Below, in pieces: positions 18,752-27,791 of a DNA stretch of 64,000 nt. Location of the stretch: contig CATOSZ010000005.1 in the NCBI GenBank assembly GCA_951812805.1, positions 1 through 64,000 of the forward strand, in the 5' to 3' direction. Positions within the stretch are counted from its first letter, which is position 1. The number at the start of each line of letters is the position of its first letter. The notes below the pieces were generated by a model, which saw only the letters and a program-made list of their open reading frames with translations, had not been told where the DNA came from and ran no database searches. Origin of the DNA: an uncultured Alphaproteobacteria bacterium. Lineage in GTDB: Bacteria; Pseudomonadota; Alphaproteobacteria; GCA-2731375. Both the position numbers and the translations under genes were made by a program.

Positions 18752-19750
18752 TCAGCCCTCGCAGCTGTTGTTCGACATGTAGTCGTGCACCTTGATCTTG
18801 CCGGCGATGATGTCGGCCCTGAGGCTGTCCATCATGGCCCGGGTTCCGGCGTCCACCAGCTTGTCGTTGTTGCCGTCGAGGGCCCAGCCGACGCCGTCCT
18901 CGGCGAGGCCGAGCACCTGGATACCCGGCTTCCAGGTCCCGTCCATCGCCGTCTTGAAGACATTGTAGGCGGCGACGTCGACGCGCTTCAGCATCGAGGT
19001 CAGGATGGTGCCCGGATGGATGTGGTTCTGGTTGCTGTCGACGCCGATCGCCAGCTTGCCGGCGTCCTTGGCCGCCTGCATCACGCCGACGCCGGTGCCA
19101 CCTGCCGCCGCGTAGACGATATCGGCGCCGCGGTCGAACTGGCTGCGCGCCAGCTCACCCCCCTTGGTTGGATTGTTCCAGGCCGCCGGCGTCGTGCCCG
19201 TCATGTTCTGCAGGACTTCGGCCTTGGCGTTCCCGTGCTTCACGCCCTGGACATAACCACAGGCGAAGCGGCGGATCAGCGGAATGTCCATGCCGCCGAT
19301 GAAGCCGACCTTGCCGGTCTTCGAGGTCGCGGCCGCCAGGGCGCCGACCAGGAAGGAGCCTTCATGCTCCTTGAAGACGATTGACTGCACGTTCGGCAGA
19401 TCGACCACCATGTCGATGATGGCGAAGCGGGTTTCGGGAAACTCCTTCGCGACCTTTTCCAAGGCCGGCGCCTGGGCGAAGCCGATGCCGAGGACGGGAT
19501 CGGCGCCGCGCTGGGCCATGCGGCGGAGTGCCTGTTCGCGCTGGGTTTCGTTGGTGACCTCGAACTCGCGGTACTTGACGCCGGTTTCCGTCTTGAAGCG
19601 TTCGATGCCGTTCCAGACGCCCTCGTTGAAGGATTTGTCGAACTTGCCGCCCATGTCGAAGACGACGGCGGGGCTCAACTCGGCGGCGGCAAGCGGCATG
19701 GCGGCCAGCAGCGCGGCCGAGGCGATGGTGATGGGAAGCGAAGCGCGCAT
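18752..19750 (-). CDS. BMP-family nucleoside-binding periplasmic protein
   Basis: 332 residues from ATG 19750, preceded by GGGGGAT. A signal peptide (MRASLPITIASAALLAAMPLAAA) is followed by the BMP-family opening VVFDMGGKFDKSFNEGVWNG and later EHEGSFLVGALAA, GFIGGMDIPLIRRF and GVDSNQNHIHPG, all typical of the PnrA/BmpA purine-nucleoside receptor family. There is no lipobox Cys at the cleavage site, so it is probably a soluble periplasmic protein. First gene of the operon that runs leftwards to the small antitoxin-like gene; the promoter should be within the 148 bases before 19899. Confidence 0.9.
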   Translation of the reverse strand: MRASLPITIASAALLAAMPLAAAELSPAVVFDMGGKFDKSFNEGVWNGIERFKTETGVKYREFEVTNETQREQALRRMAQRGADPVLGIGFAQAPALEKVAKEFPETRFAIIDMVVDLPNVQSIVFKEHEGSFLVGALAAATSKTGKVGFIGGMDIPLIRRFACGYVQGVKHGNAKAEVLQNMTGTTPAAWNNPTKGGELARSQFDRGADIVYAAAGGTGVGVMQAAKDAGKLAIGVDSNQNHIHPGTILTSMLKRVDVAAYNVFKTAMDGTWKPGIQVLGLAEDGVGWALDGNNDKLVDAGTRAMMDSLRADIIAGKIKVHDYMSNNSCEG

Positions 19751-19898
19751 GGGATCCCCCTTGGGAAAACTGTCTTGCCCGACCACCGGTGCGGTGGCGA
19801 GCGGATCGCTGAATTGTCACCCGCGCGTGGCCCGTCGGTCCAGCGCGAAATACGCTATCATCGGCCAGCGTGTTCGAAATTCAGGAGAGGCCGTCGCC

Positions 19899-20183
19899 AT
19901 GACCTTCGACGAGTTCAAAGCATCCCTCGACCAATCGGCCCCGTCCGCCGGCCTGTCACCGGCGCTCCAGGCGCTCTGGCAGGACGCCAAGGGGGAATGG
20001 GACGCCGCCCACGCCCTGGCGCAAAGCCAGGAGGATGCGACGGGGGCCTGGGTGCACGCCTACCTGCACCGGGTCGAAGGCGACCTCACGAATGCCGGCT
20101 ATTGGTATCGTCGCGCGGACAAGCCCGCGTCCGAGGCTGCGCTGGCGGAGGAATGGGAAGACATCGCCCGCGCCCTGCTGTAG
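19899..20183 (+). CDS. Small conserved protein of unknown function
   Basis: 94 residues, starting MTFDEFKASLDQSAPSAGL, with AGGAGAGG upstream. The pattern ALQALWQDAKGEWDAAHALAQ followed by GAWVHAYLHRVEGD and AGYWYRRADKPA is a helical arrangement I associate with widespread uncharacterised alphaproteobacterial proteins. It has no signal peptide, membrane segment or obvious catalytic motif. It is divergent from the nucleoside operon and 31 bases upstream of the iron-sulfur fusion gene, so may be co-transcribed with it. Confidence 0.75.
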   Translation: MTFDEFKASLDQSAPSAGLSPALQALWQDAKGEWDAAHALAQSQEDATGAWVHAYLHRVEGDLTNAGYWYRRADKPASEAALAEEWEDIARALL

Positions 20184-20214
20184 ATCCGGAAGCGGTGAGA
20201 GACGGAGAGTGCCG

Positions 20215-21834
20215 ATGAGCCGTTTGGGCATGGTCGTGGACCTCAACCGCTGCGTGGGGTGTCATACCTGCACCGCCGCCTGCAAGCAGACCAACGCCAC
20301 CCCGCCGGGCGTGCAGTGGCGCAGCGTCATCGACATCGAGCAGGGCAGCTATCCCGACGTCGAGCGGCTGTTCATGGTCGTCGGCTGCCAGCATTGTGCC
20401 GAGCCGCCCTGCGTTCCCGTCTGCCCCTCCGGCGCCACGGCGCAGCGCGCCGACGGGCTGGTGACCATGGACTACGAGACCTGCATCGGCTGCGGCTACT
20501 GCGCCGTCGCCTGTCCCTACCAGGCCCGCACCATCGTCGCGGAAAAGGAATATTTCTACGGCGAGCCGACGGCGTTGGAGAACGCGACCTATCACGACGA
20601 GCGGTTGGGCGTCGCCACCAAATGCACCTTCTGCGTCGAGCGCATCGACGAGGCCGATGCGCTGGGGCTGACGCCGGGCGTCGACATGGACGTAACGCCC
20701 GCCTGCGCCGCCGCCTGCATCGCCAGCGCGATCCACTTCGGCGATTTCGCCGATCCGGCCTCCAACGTCTCGCGCCTGGCGGCCGAGAACGCCTTCTTCC
20801 AGATGCACGAGGAACTCGGCACCGATCCGCAGATCAAGTACCTCTACGAAGTGCCGGGCAGCATGCCGGGACACACCGCCCGCCCCGAAGACACCGACGA
20901 CGAAAGCCTGAGCGACCCCGAGAACCCGCTGGTCGGCAAACGGCAGGAATACTGGGACTACAAGGCCGCGATGAACTTCGGCCTCGGCGGCCTGGCGTCG
21001 GGCGCGATGGTGATGGCCTGGCTGGCGAGTTTTGCGCTGCCGGTGACGGACGCCGCGCTCTCGGGCCTCTTCGCACTCTCCGGTGCGCTTCTGACCGTCG
21101 GCCTGGTCTTCGTCTTCCTGAAAATCCACAGGAAGGCGCGGTTCCTCAACGTGCTGCTGCGCCCCTCCAGCTCCTGGATGACGCGCGAGACCTACTGCGT
21201 GGCCCTGATCGTGCCGGCGATCCTGCTCGACCTGCTCTGGCCGAACGATGTCTTCCATGCCCTCGTCGGTATCGGCGCTTTGGGCTTCCTGGTCAGCCAG
21301 GCGCAAATTCTCTACCGCGCGCGCGGCATTCCCGCCTGGCGGGCGCCACTTGTCCCCTGGATGCTGACGGCGACCGGCCTGCTCGAGGGGCTGGGCCTGC
21401 TCGCCGTCCTGGCCTTCGCCTGGGCGAGCGCCGCGACCAGCGGCCTGGTCGATGGGCTCGCCTTCACGGGCATCGCCTTGACTCTCGCCAACGCCGGTCT
21501 CTGGTTCGCCTACCGGACCACGGCGCGCGCGCGCGGCATTCCGCCGCTCGCCCGGCGCGAGATCGAGGCGGTGACGCCCCTGCTGATGGTCGCGGGACAG
21601 GCTTGCCCCTTGCTGTTCTTCGGCCTGGCCGTCTGGGTCGGCGCCGGCGCGGGCGCGCTGGTACTGCTCGCGCTCGGCGGGGTCGCGGCGATCGCCGGCG
21701 GCCTGCTGTGGAAGTTCAAGGTGATTTTGGAGGCGTCGTATTTCCAGGGCTTCGCCCTGCCGAAGGCGCCGACGCGCGGCTCCGGCAACCGGGCCGCACC
21801 CCGGCGCCTGATCAGCCCCGGCGGCGCCGCCTGA
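20215..21834 (+). CDS. Fused DmsB-type ferredoxin / DmsC-type membrane anchor
   Basis: 539 residues. Residues 1-210 form an NrfC/DmsB-like electron-transfer module with four cysteine clusters: CVGCHTCTAAC, CQHCAEPPCVPVC, CIGCGYCAVAC and a fourth set in CTFCVERI...CAAAC. Residues about 255-525 contain eight or so membrane segments resembling DmsC/NrfD quinol-interacting anchors. In molybdoenzyme complexes these are normally two subunits serving a catalytic MGD-containing partner. No such partner, nor a TorD chaperone, lies in the flanks, so the electron donor/acceptor is unknown. Start 20215 is chosen for the conserved MVVDLNRCVGC opening. Confidence 0.85.
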   Translation: MSRLGMVVDLNRCVGCHTCTAACKQTNATPPGVQWRSVIDIEQGSYPDVERLFMVVGCQHCAEPPCVPVCPSGATAQRADGLVTMDYETCIGCGYCAVACPYQARTIVAEKEYFYGEPTALENATYHDERLGVATKCTFCVERIDEADALGLTPGVDMDVTPACAAACIASAIHFGDFADPASNVSRLAAENAFFQMHEELGTDPQIKYLYEVPGSMPGHTARPEDTDDESLSDPENPLVGKRQEYWDYKAAMNFGLGGLASGAMVMAWLASFALPVTDAALSGLFALSGALLTVGLVFVFLKIHRKARFLNVLLRPSSSWMTRETYCVALIVPAILLDLLWPNDVFHALVGIGALGFLVSQAQILYRARGIPAWRAPLVPWMLTATGLLEGLGLLAVLAFAWASAATSGLVDGLAFTGIALTLANAGLWFAYRTTARARGIPPLARREIEAVTPLLMVAGQACPLLFFGLAVWVGAGAGALVLLALGGVAAIAGGLLWKFKVILEASYFQGFALPKAPTRGSGNRAAPRRLISPGGAA

Positions 21835-21845
21835 GGCGCGCCGCC

Positions 21846-22256
21846 ATGAGCCCGACCCTCACCCATATCGCCCTGCATGTCCGCGACTTCGCCGCCAACC
21901 TCGCCTTCTACCGCGATTTCTGCGCCATGAACGTCGTGCACGAGCGCGCCGCCGACGGGGTCGAGGTCGCCTGGCTGGCGGAGCCCGGACGGGAGAAGAG
22001 CTTCATCTTCGTGCTGATCTCCGGCGGCCCCGGACGACGGGTCGCGGAACGCGATTTCAGCCACCTCGGCTTCGCGCTGGCGAGCCGCGAGGCGGTCGAC
22101 GCCATCGCCGCCCGCGCCGAGGCGGCCGGTATCCTGGTCTGGCCGGCCCGCGAAGAGCCCTATCCCGTCGGCTACTACTGCGGTGTCCGCGATCCCGACG
22201 GCAACGCGGTCGAGTTCAGCCACGGCCAGCCACTGGGACCGGGCGCAGAGGACTGA
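21846..22256 (+). CDS. VOC (glyoxalase/dioxygenase) superfamily protein
   Basis: 136 residues beginning LTHIALHVRDFAANLAFYRDFC, a classical VOC beta-alpha-beta-beta-beta module. The second half GYYCGVRDPDGNAVEFSHGQ carries the metal-binding Glu of the C-terminal strand; the early His (HIALHV) is a candidate second ligand. Members include glyoxalase I, ring-cleavage enzymes and resistance proteins. It starts 11 bases after the iron-sulfur/membrane gene and is probably in its transcript. Substrate not determinable. Confidence 0.8.
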   Translation: MSPTLTHIALHVRDFAANLAFYRDFCAMNVVHERAADGVEVAWLAEPGREKSFIFVLISGGPGRRVAERDFSHLGFALASREAVDAIAARAEAAGILVWPAREEPYPVGYYCGVRDPDGNAVEFSHGQPLGPGAED

Positions 22257-22285
22257 TACCGGCGAATCATCACCGACCCGACCCG

Positions 22286-22714
22286 TCAGGGCGCCTGGCA
22301 TTCCCCATAACTGAGGAAGATATTCGGCGATCCGCCGACCACGCCGCCATGGATATAGGAGAAGGTGAAGCTGGCGTCGCCCTTGAAGGCCCAGGTCTCG
22401 TAGCCGCGCCGGCAAAGCGTTAAATCCTCACCGCCGGCCTCGCATTTCAGGGTGCGCTCACGTTCCCCCGAGCTGACGGTGCGTCGCCGTTGCGAGGTGA
22501 TCTTGACCAGATAGCGCGACTTGCCGAATTCCTTCAGCTTCGCCTCGTCGTCTTTCCAGCGAAAGCCGCCGGAACCGCTCTCGACGCAGACGAGCGATTT
22601 GGCCTCTCCATCCCCCACGGAAACCTTGGCTTTCGCCTTGTCCTGCGCCATGGCCATGGACGGTGCCACGGCCAGCGACATCGCCGCCAAAAGCGGCAGA
22701 ATTCGAATGTACAT
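22286..22714 (-). CDS. Secreted protein of unknown function
   Basis: 142 residues from ATG 22714, preceded by GAGGAG. A clear signal peptide (MYIRILPLLAAMSLAVAPSMAMA, cut before Q24) is followed by a charged linker and a small domain with four to five cysteines (SLVCVESGSGGFRWK, LKCEAGGEDLTLC, SYGECQAP), which could form disulphides in the periplasm. No family recognised. It converges on the VOC gene, with 29 bases between stops. Confidence 0.65.
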   Translation of the reverse strand: MYIRILPLLAAMSLAVAPSMAMAQDKAKAKVSVGDGEAKSLVCVESGSGGFRWKDDEAKLKEFGKSRYLVKITSQRRRTVSSGERERTLKCEAGGEDLTLCRRGYETWAFKGDASFTFSYIHGGVVGGSPNIFLSYGECQAP

Positions 22715-22824
22715 CAACACTCCTCCCCAACGCCGGCACGAGTTTTCGCGGGCCACGTGCCCCCGGCATTACCCGCGAGGAATTATGTTAACCAGCGTTA
22801 CGGGACGGGTCGAGTGTATTGGCC

Positions 22825-25164
22825 TCACGTCACGGAATTGTTTTGCGCCGCGCGGATCGCCCGCCAGACCCTCTCGGGCGTGGCCGGCATCTCGACATGG
22901 CGCACGCCGTAATCGCCGAGCGCATCGACTATGGCGTTGATCACCACGGCCAGGGCCGGTGTCGTGCCCCCTTCCCCGCCCGGGCGAATGCCGTGGGGGT
23001 GGGACGACGCCGGCACCTCCATTAACTCAGTCTGCATCGGCGACGTGGTATCGGCGCGCGGCATGGCGTAGTCCATGAACGACCCGGTGAGCAATTGCGC
23101 GGTTTCCGGCTCGTAGTGGATCGCTTCCATCAACGCCTGGCCCAGGCCCTGGGCGATCGCCCCTTGCGCCTGGCCGTGCAGGATCAGCGGATTGACCGCC
23201 CGGCCGACATCGTCGACCCCGGTCCAGGTCAACAGGCGAACCTCGCCCGTCACCGGATCCACCTCGACCTCGCAGACATGGCTGCCCGAGGGATAACCGC
23301 CGGCCCGGTCCGTGATGTCGCCGACGCCGGTGAGGCCCTCGCCGGCCGCCCGTGCGGTGCTTGCGAGGTCGAGGCTGGCGCCGCCCGGGCCGTGAAAGAC
23401 GCCGTCTCGGAAGGCGATATCGCCCTCCGGCGCCTGCATCTCCCGGCTGGCGATTTTCGTGCCGCGCGCCACCAGATCCTCGATGGCCTGGGAGATCGCG
23501 ATGGAGGCGAGACGCATGGAACGGCCCGAGTGGGAACCGCCGCCGACCGACACCCGCGCCGTGTCGTTGGCGACATAGCGGACCGCGTCGAACGGCACGC
23601 CCAGCCAGTCGGCCACCAGCTGGGCATAGCTCGTCTCGTGCCCCTGGCCGCTGCTGGCGGTGCCCACGACGAGTTCGACACCGCCGTCGGGCGCCACCGT
23701 CAGCTCCGCGCGTTCGCGCGGCAGGCCGCTCGTCACCTCGATGTAGTTGGCGAGCGCGATGCCGCGACAAAGCCCGCGCGCGGCAGACTCCGCCCGGCGT
23801 GCGGCAAAGCCGTCCCACGCGCCGAGGTGCAGGGCCCGCTCCATGCCCGCCAGATAGTCGCCGCTGTCGTAGGTAACGCCGACCGCGGTGGTGAAGGGCA
23901 TGGCTGCGCTCGGGATCAGGTTGCGGCGACGCAGCTCGATCCGGTCGATACCCGAGACCTCGGCTGCCAGGTCGATCAACCGCTCGATGACGAAAATCGC
24001 CTCCGGCCGCCCGGCGCTGCGATAGACGGCGACGGGGGGCGTGTTGGTGAACACCGCCTCGCCGGTGAAGTGTACCGCGGGGATGTCGTAGACCCCCTGC
24101 ATGATCGAAAGGCCCTTGCGCAACGGCCAGAAATAAACCGTGTAGGCGCCGAGGTTCATCGTGTTGGCGCCGCGCAGGCCGAGGAACGTCCCATCCACAT
24201 CCAGTGCCAGCGCCGCCCGGACGGCGAGGTCGCGCCCCTGATAGTCCGAGAGGAAACATTCATTGCGGCTGGCGGTCCACTTCACCGGCCGGCCCACCCG
24301 CCGCGACGCCCAGGCGACCAGGGCGAATTCCGGCGAAAAGGCGTTTCGCGTGCCGAAGTTGCCGCCCATGTCGCCGAACAGCACGCGGCAGGTCTCCGGC
24401 GCGACGCCGAGGATGGTCGCCAGCCGATCCCGCGTCTGCACCGCGCCCCGGCCGGAGGCGGCGCGCAGCGTGTAGTGGTCGCGCGCGGAATCGTATTCGC
24501 CGATCGCCGCGCGCGGCTCCATCGGGCTGCCGGTGATCCGCTGTACCCAGGTCTCGAACTCCACGACATGGGCGGCCTCGGCGAAGGCCACATCGGTGCG
24601 GGCCGCATCGCCCACCTCGCAGGCGAGCGAGAGGTTGCCGGCGCATTCGGGCCAGACCCGGGGCGCGTCGGCGGCGCGGGCCGCGCGAGCATCGACCACG
24701 GCGGCCAGCGGCGCGTACGTCACCTCGACCCGCTCCGCCGCATCGGCCGCGATCTCCGCGCTTTCGGCGACGACGAAGGCGACCGGCTCGCCGACATAGC
24801 GAACCCGGTCCGCCGGCAGCACGTCGTGCGCGGCGAGATAGACCTCGAAGCCGTCCGGCAACGTCAGTTCGGCGTCCGGCGGGCCGGACCAGACCGGATC
24901 GTGCGGCATCGGCTGCAGCCCGTCGGCCGCCGCGTCCGCGCCGGTCAACACCGCCAGCACGCCCGGCAGGGCGCGGGCCTCCGTGGCGTCGATCGCCGTG
25001 ATTTCTGCATGTGCGTGGAGGGAGCGGACGACGGCCGCGAAGGCCAGACCGTCCGGCGCGAAGTCGCTCGTATAACCGCCGCGCCCGGTCAGCAGGCGGC
25101 GATCCTCCTTGCGCGGCATCGACGCGCCGATGCCGCCTGGCCGGACCTCCCTGTTCTCTGCCAT
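22825..25164 (-). CDS. Xanthine oxidase-family molybdopterin-binding large subunit (CoxL-like), solitary
   Basis: 779 residues, full length for CoxL/XdhB-type subunits. It begins with GASMPRKEDRRLLTGRGGYTSDF, has the Mo-cofactor segments MGGNFGTRNAFSPE and GQGHETSYAQLVADWLG, and the catalytic Glu731 in GGEGG. The loop that in CO dehydrogenase reads AYxCSFR and in form II enzymes AYRGAGR is VYRSAGR here (Tyr381), so it is not a form I CO dehydrogenase. No small iron-sulfur or FAD subunit gene adjoins it; it may borrow those from the cox operon at 30716. Gene context (CoA transferase, MaoC, Gfo/Idh/MocA) points to hydroxylation of an organic acid or heterocycle. Confidence 0.85.
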   Translation of the reverse strand: MAENREVRPGGIGASMPRKEDRRLLTGRGGYTSDFAPDGLAFAAVVRSLHAHAEITAIDATEARALPGVLAVLTGADAAADGLQPMPHDPVWSGPPDAELTLPDGFEVYLAAHDVLPADRVRYVGEPVAFVVAESAEIAADAAERVEVTYAPLAAVVDARAARAADAPRVWPECAGNLSLACEVGDAARTDVAFAEAAHVVEFETWVQRITGSPMEPRAAIGEYDSARDHYTLRAASGRGAVQTRDRLATILGVAPETCRVLFGDMGGNFGTRNAFSPEFALVAWASRRVGRPVKWTASRNECFLSDYQGRDLAVRAALALDVDGTFLGLRGANTMNLGAYTVYFWPLRKGLSIMQGVYDIPAVHFTGEAVFTNTPPVAVYRSAGRPEAIFVIERLIDLAAEVSGIDRIELRRRNLIPSAAMPFTTAVGVTYDSGDYLAGMERALHLGAWDGFAARRAESAARGLCRGIALANYIEVTSGLPRERAELTVAPDGGVELVVGTASSGQGHETSYAQLVADWLGVPFDAVRYVANDTARVSVGGGSHSGRSMRLASIAISQAIEDLVARGTKIASREMQAPEGDIAFRDGVFHGPGGASLDLASTARAAGEGLTGVGDITDRAGGYPSGSHVCEVEVDPVTGEVRLLTWTGVDDVGRAVNPLILHGQAQGAIAQGLGQALMEAIHYEPETAQLLTGSFMDYAMPRADTTSPMQTELMEVPASSHPHGIRPGGEGGTTPALAVVINAIVDALGDYGVRHVEMPATPERVWRAIRAAQNNSVT

Positions 25165-25177
25165 CCGGCCCTGCTCC

Positions 25178-26227
25178 TCACGCGATGTTGGTCGGCGCCA
25201 GGGTGCGACCGGCCGCCGCCGCCGCGTTCACCGCGAGGGTCGCGGCCAAGGTCGCCGCGCCGTCGCGCGCGCTCGTCCGCGGTGCTTCCTTGCCCCGGGC
25301 GACACGGCCGAAATGCTCGATCTGCCGGGCATAGGCATAGCCCCAGTCGTGTGGCCGGGTCTCGCTCGCCAGCGGATACTGCCAGCCGGACGCATTCGCG
25401 CCGCTGTATCGCCAGAGCCGCATCTCCGGCACCGCGAAAGACGCCTCGCTGCCCATGAAGTGAAAACTGTTCTGGTCCGTCTGGAAGAAATCCGCGTTCT
25501 CCCGCATGGTCATCTCGTAGGACCAGGGCGCCGGCGTCGCATCCGAGAGGATGACCGTGCCGATCGCACCGCCCTCGAGCCGCAGCGCCACCGCCGCCGT
25601 ATCCTCGACCTCGTGGCCCCGGGTCGCCGAGCTGACCTGGGCGCTCACCTCCGTGATCTCACCGGCGATCCAGCGCAGGCAATCGATATCGTGAATGAGG
25701 TTGGTCAGCACGGGCCCGCCGCCGGCCGCCACATGCCAGTCGACGTCGTAATATTCCGCATGCTTCAACGCCGTCCAGAAGACATGGAAAGCGACCAGCC
25801 GGCCGAGCTCGCCCGAGCGAACGATCGCCCGCGTGTTTTCCACCGTCGGATTGAAGCGGCGGTGGTGGCCGACGGCCATCGCCACGCCCTTGGCCTCCGC
25901 CGCCCGCACCAGCGTCTGCGCCTCCTCGACGCTGGCGGCCACGGGTTTCTCCATCAGGATGGCCACGCCCGCCTCGATGCAGGCGAGGCCCATCTCCAGA
26001 TGGTTGCCGGTCGGCGTTGCAACGATGACGCCTTCGGGCGCGTCGCTTTCGAACAGGTCTTGAACGGTGGCGCGCCAGGGCACCCCGAAGGCCGCCGCGA
26101 GCTCTCGGGCCTGGGGATCGGGATCGCAGATGGCCGCGAGCGCGCAGGTCTCCGACTCCGCAATCAGCTTGATGTGGCGGCGGCCGATGACGCCGGCGCC
26201 GATGACCGCCAGTCGAACCTTTTGCAT
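25178..26227 (-). CDS. Gfo/Idh/MocA-family NAD(P)-dependent oxidoreductase
   Basis: 349 residues. The N-terminal Rossmann motif VIGAGVIGRRHIKLIAES, the ATPTGNHLEMGLACIEAG stretch and the EKPVAAS motif with its catalytic Lys are diagnostic; the C-terminal half is the alpha/beta substrate domain with HDIDCLRWIAGEI (His near 170). Family members oxidise sugars, inositols or hydroxy acids with NAD(P). It is 13 bases upstream of the CoxL-like gene and 19 bases downstream of the CoA transferase, so one transcript is likely. Confidence 0.88.
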   Translation of the reverse strand: MQKVRLAVIGAGVIGRRHIKLIAESETCALAAICDPDPQARELAAAFGVPWRATVQDLFESDAPEGVIVATPTGNHLEMGLACIEAGVAILMEKPVAASVEEAQTLVRAAEAKGVAMAVGHHRRFNPTVENTRAIVRSGELGRLVAFHVFWTALKHAEYYDVDWHVAAGGGPVLTNLIHDIDCLRWIAGEITEVSAQVSSATRGHEVEDTAAVALRLEGGAIGTVILSDATPAPWSYEMTMRENADFFQTDQNSFHFMGSEASFAVPEMRLWRYSGANASGWQYPLASETRPHDWGYAYARQIEHFGRVARGKEAPRTSARDGAATLAATLAVNAAAAAGRTLAPTNIA

Positions 26228-26246
26228 GCTCGTTTCCCTTGCTCTC

Positions 26247-27791
26247 TCAGGCCCGGAAGTGGTCCGGGTTCATGATTGCCGGGCCGTCGATCTCGGGGCG
26301 GAAGCCCATGCGTTGCAGCACGTCGGCCTCGAGGTCGATGCCGGGCGCGATCTCCGTCAGGGTGACGCCCGTCTCGCTCAAACGGAAGACCGCGCGCTCG
26401 GTGACGTAGACGACCTCCTGGTTCGTGGCCCGCGCCCTTGCGCCGGAAAAGGTGATCTGTGCGACCTCGGCCACGAGCTTGGAGATCTGGCCCGGCGCCT
26501 CGATACGCAGCACACCGTCACCCGGCACGAGGCGCGCGCCCTTGGTCTCGAAGGTGCCGCAGAACACCATTTTGCGGGCGTTCTGCGCGATGTCGATGAA
26601 GCCGCCAGGCCCGACCGTGGTCCCGTCCAGCTTGGAGGCGTTGACGTTGCCGGCGCCGTCCAGCTCCCCCATCCCGAGGAAGGCGATATCCAGCCCGCCG
26701 CCGCCGTAGAAATCGAACTGCGAGGGCGAGTCGAGCATGGCCGTGGCGTTGCGCGCATAGCCGAACAACGTGCCGTCGAGCAGGGAGCCGCCGTAGGTGC
26801 CGTGCTCGATCGTCTGGTAATAGCGATCGACCGCGCCGGAGGCGGCCAGGATCTTGGCGACGCCGTCGGGAATGCCGAAGCCGAAGTTGATCACCGCGCC
26901 CTCGCGCAGTTCCTCGGCCGCGCGGCGGGCCACCACCTGGCGGACGGAGAACTCGGGCGGCGCCTCGGCCGGCACCACGCCGCGCCGCTCGCCCGAAAGG
27001 GTCGGATCATAGGCGCCCGCATAGCTCTGCGCCTGGTCGGGGACCAGCAGCACGGCATCGACCATCGCGCCCGGCACCCGGACCGAGCGTGCGGGCAAGG
27101 CGCCGTGCTCGACCGCCGTGCGCGCCTGGGCCAGGACCTTGCCGCCACTGTTGTGCGCGGCCAGCGCCATCGCCCAGATGTCGAGGTTCGCCCCCTCCTG
27201 GTCGAGCGACAGGTTGCCGTCGCCGTCGGCGAAGCTGCCGCGGATCACCGCGATATCGAGCGGCATCGGCTTGTAGCGCAGCCATTCCCGTCCCGCGATC
27301 TCGACCACCTCGACCAGTTCGTCCTTGGCCGCGTCGTTCATCCGGCCACCGTCGAGGCGGGGATCGACGAAGGTGCCGAGGCCGACATGGCTCAACAGGC
27401 CGGGCCGCCCCGCGCCGGTCTCGCGCATGAGCTGGCCGATCACGCCGCCCGGCAGGACGTAGGCCTCGATTTTGTTCTCCCGCGCCAGGCGCTGCATCTC
27501 CGGCGACCAGACCCAGTGGCCGCCGATGACCTTGCGCACCATGCCCTCGTGCGCCAGCCGGTTGACGCCGCGCGCCGCGCGGTCGCCGATACCAAGTGCG
27601 TGGATCACCGTCAGGTCGCGGGGATGGCCAGTCTCGAAAAAGCGCGCCTCGATCGCCGCCAGCACCGCGTCCGGCTCGACCAGGCCGCCGCCCGCCCCGC
27701 TCATGCCCAGGGTGGCGCCGTCGGGGACCAGCGCGGCGAGCGCCCGGGGATCGGTGAACTTGTCGCGCCGGCTCAACTGTTCGCCACCCAT
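26247..27791 (-). CDS. Acyl-CoA:acetate/3-ketoacid CoA transferase (fused subunits)
   Basis: 514 residues, a single-chain family I CoA transferase like YdiF, with both halves fused. The N-terminal half has LGMSGAGGGLVEP and VIGGHWVWSPEM; the C-terminal half has INFGFGIPDGVAKIL, the glutamyl nucleophile in TIEHGTYGG (about residue 330) and GMGELDGAGNVNASK, and GPGGFIDIAQNARK. It moves CoA between a carboxylate and acetyl- or succinyl-CoA, activating the pathway acid. The gene overlaps the upstream MaoC gene by 19 bases. Confidence 0.88.
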   Translation of the reverse strand: MGGEQLSRRDKFTDPRALAALVPDGATLGMSGAGGGLVEPDAVLAAIEARFFETGHPRDLTVIHALGIGDRAARGVNRLAHEGMVRKVIGGHWVWSPEMQRLARENKIEAYVLPGGVIGQLMRETGAGRPGLLSHVGLGTFVDPRLDGGRMNDAAKDELVEVVEIAGREWLRYKPMPLDIAVIRGSFADGDGNLSLDQEGANLDIWAMALAAHNSGGKVLAQARTAVEHGALPARSVRVPGAMVDAVLLVPDQAQSYAGAYDPTLSGERRGVVPAEAPPEFSVRQVVARRAAEELREGAVINFGFGIPDGVAKILAASGAVDRYYQTIEHGTYGGSLLDGTLFGYARNATAMLDSPSQFDFYGGGGLDIAFLGMGELDGAGNVNASKLDGTTVGPGGFIDIAQNARKMVFCGTFETKGARLVPGDGVLRIEAPGQISKLVAEVAQITFSGARARATNQEVVYVTERAVFRLSETGVTLTEIAPGIDLEADVLQRMGFRPEIDGPAIMNPDHFRA

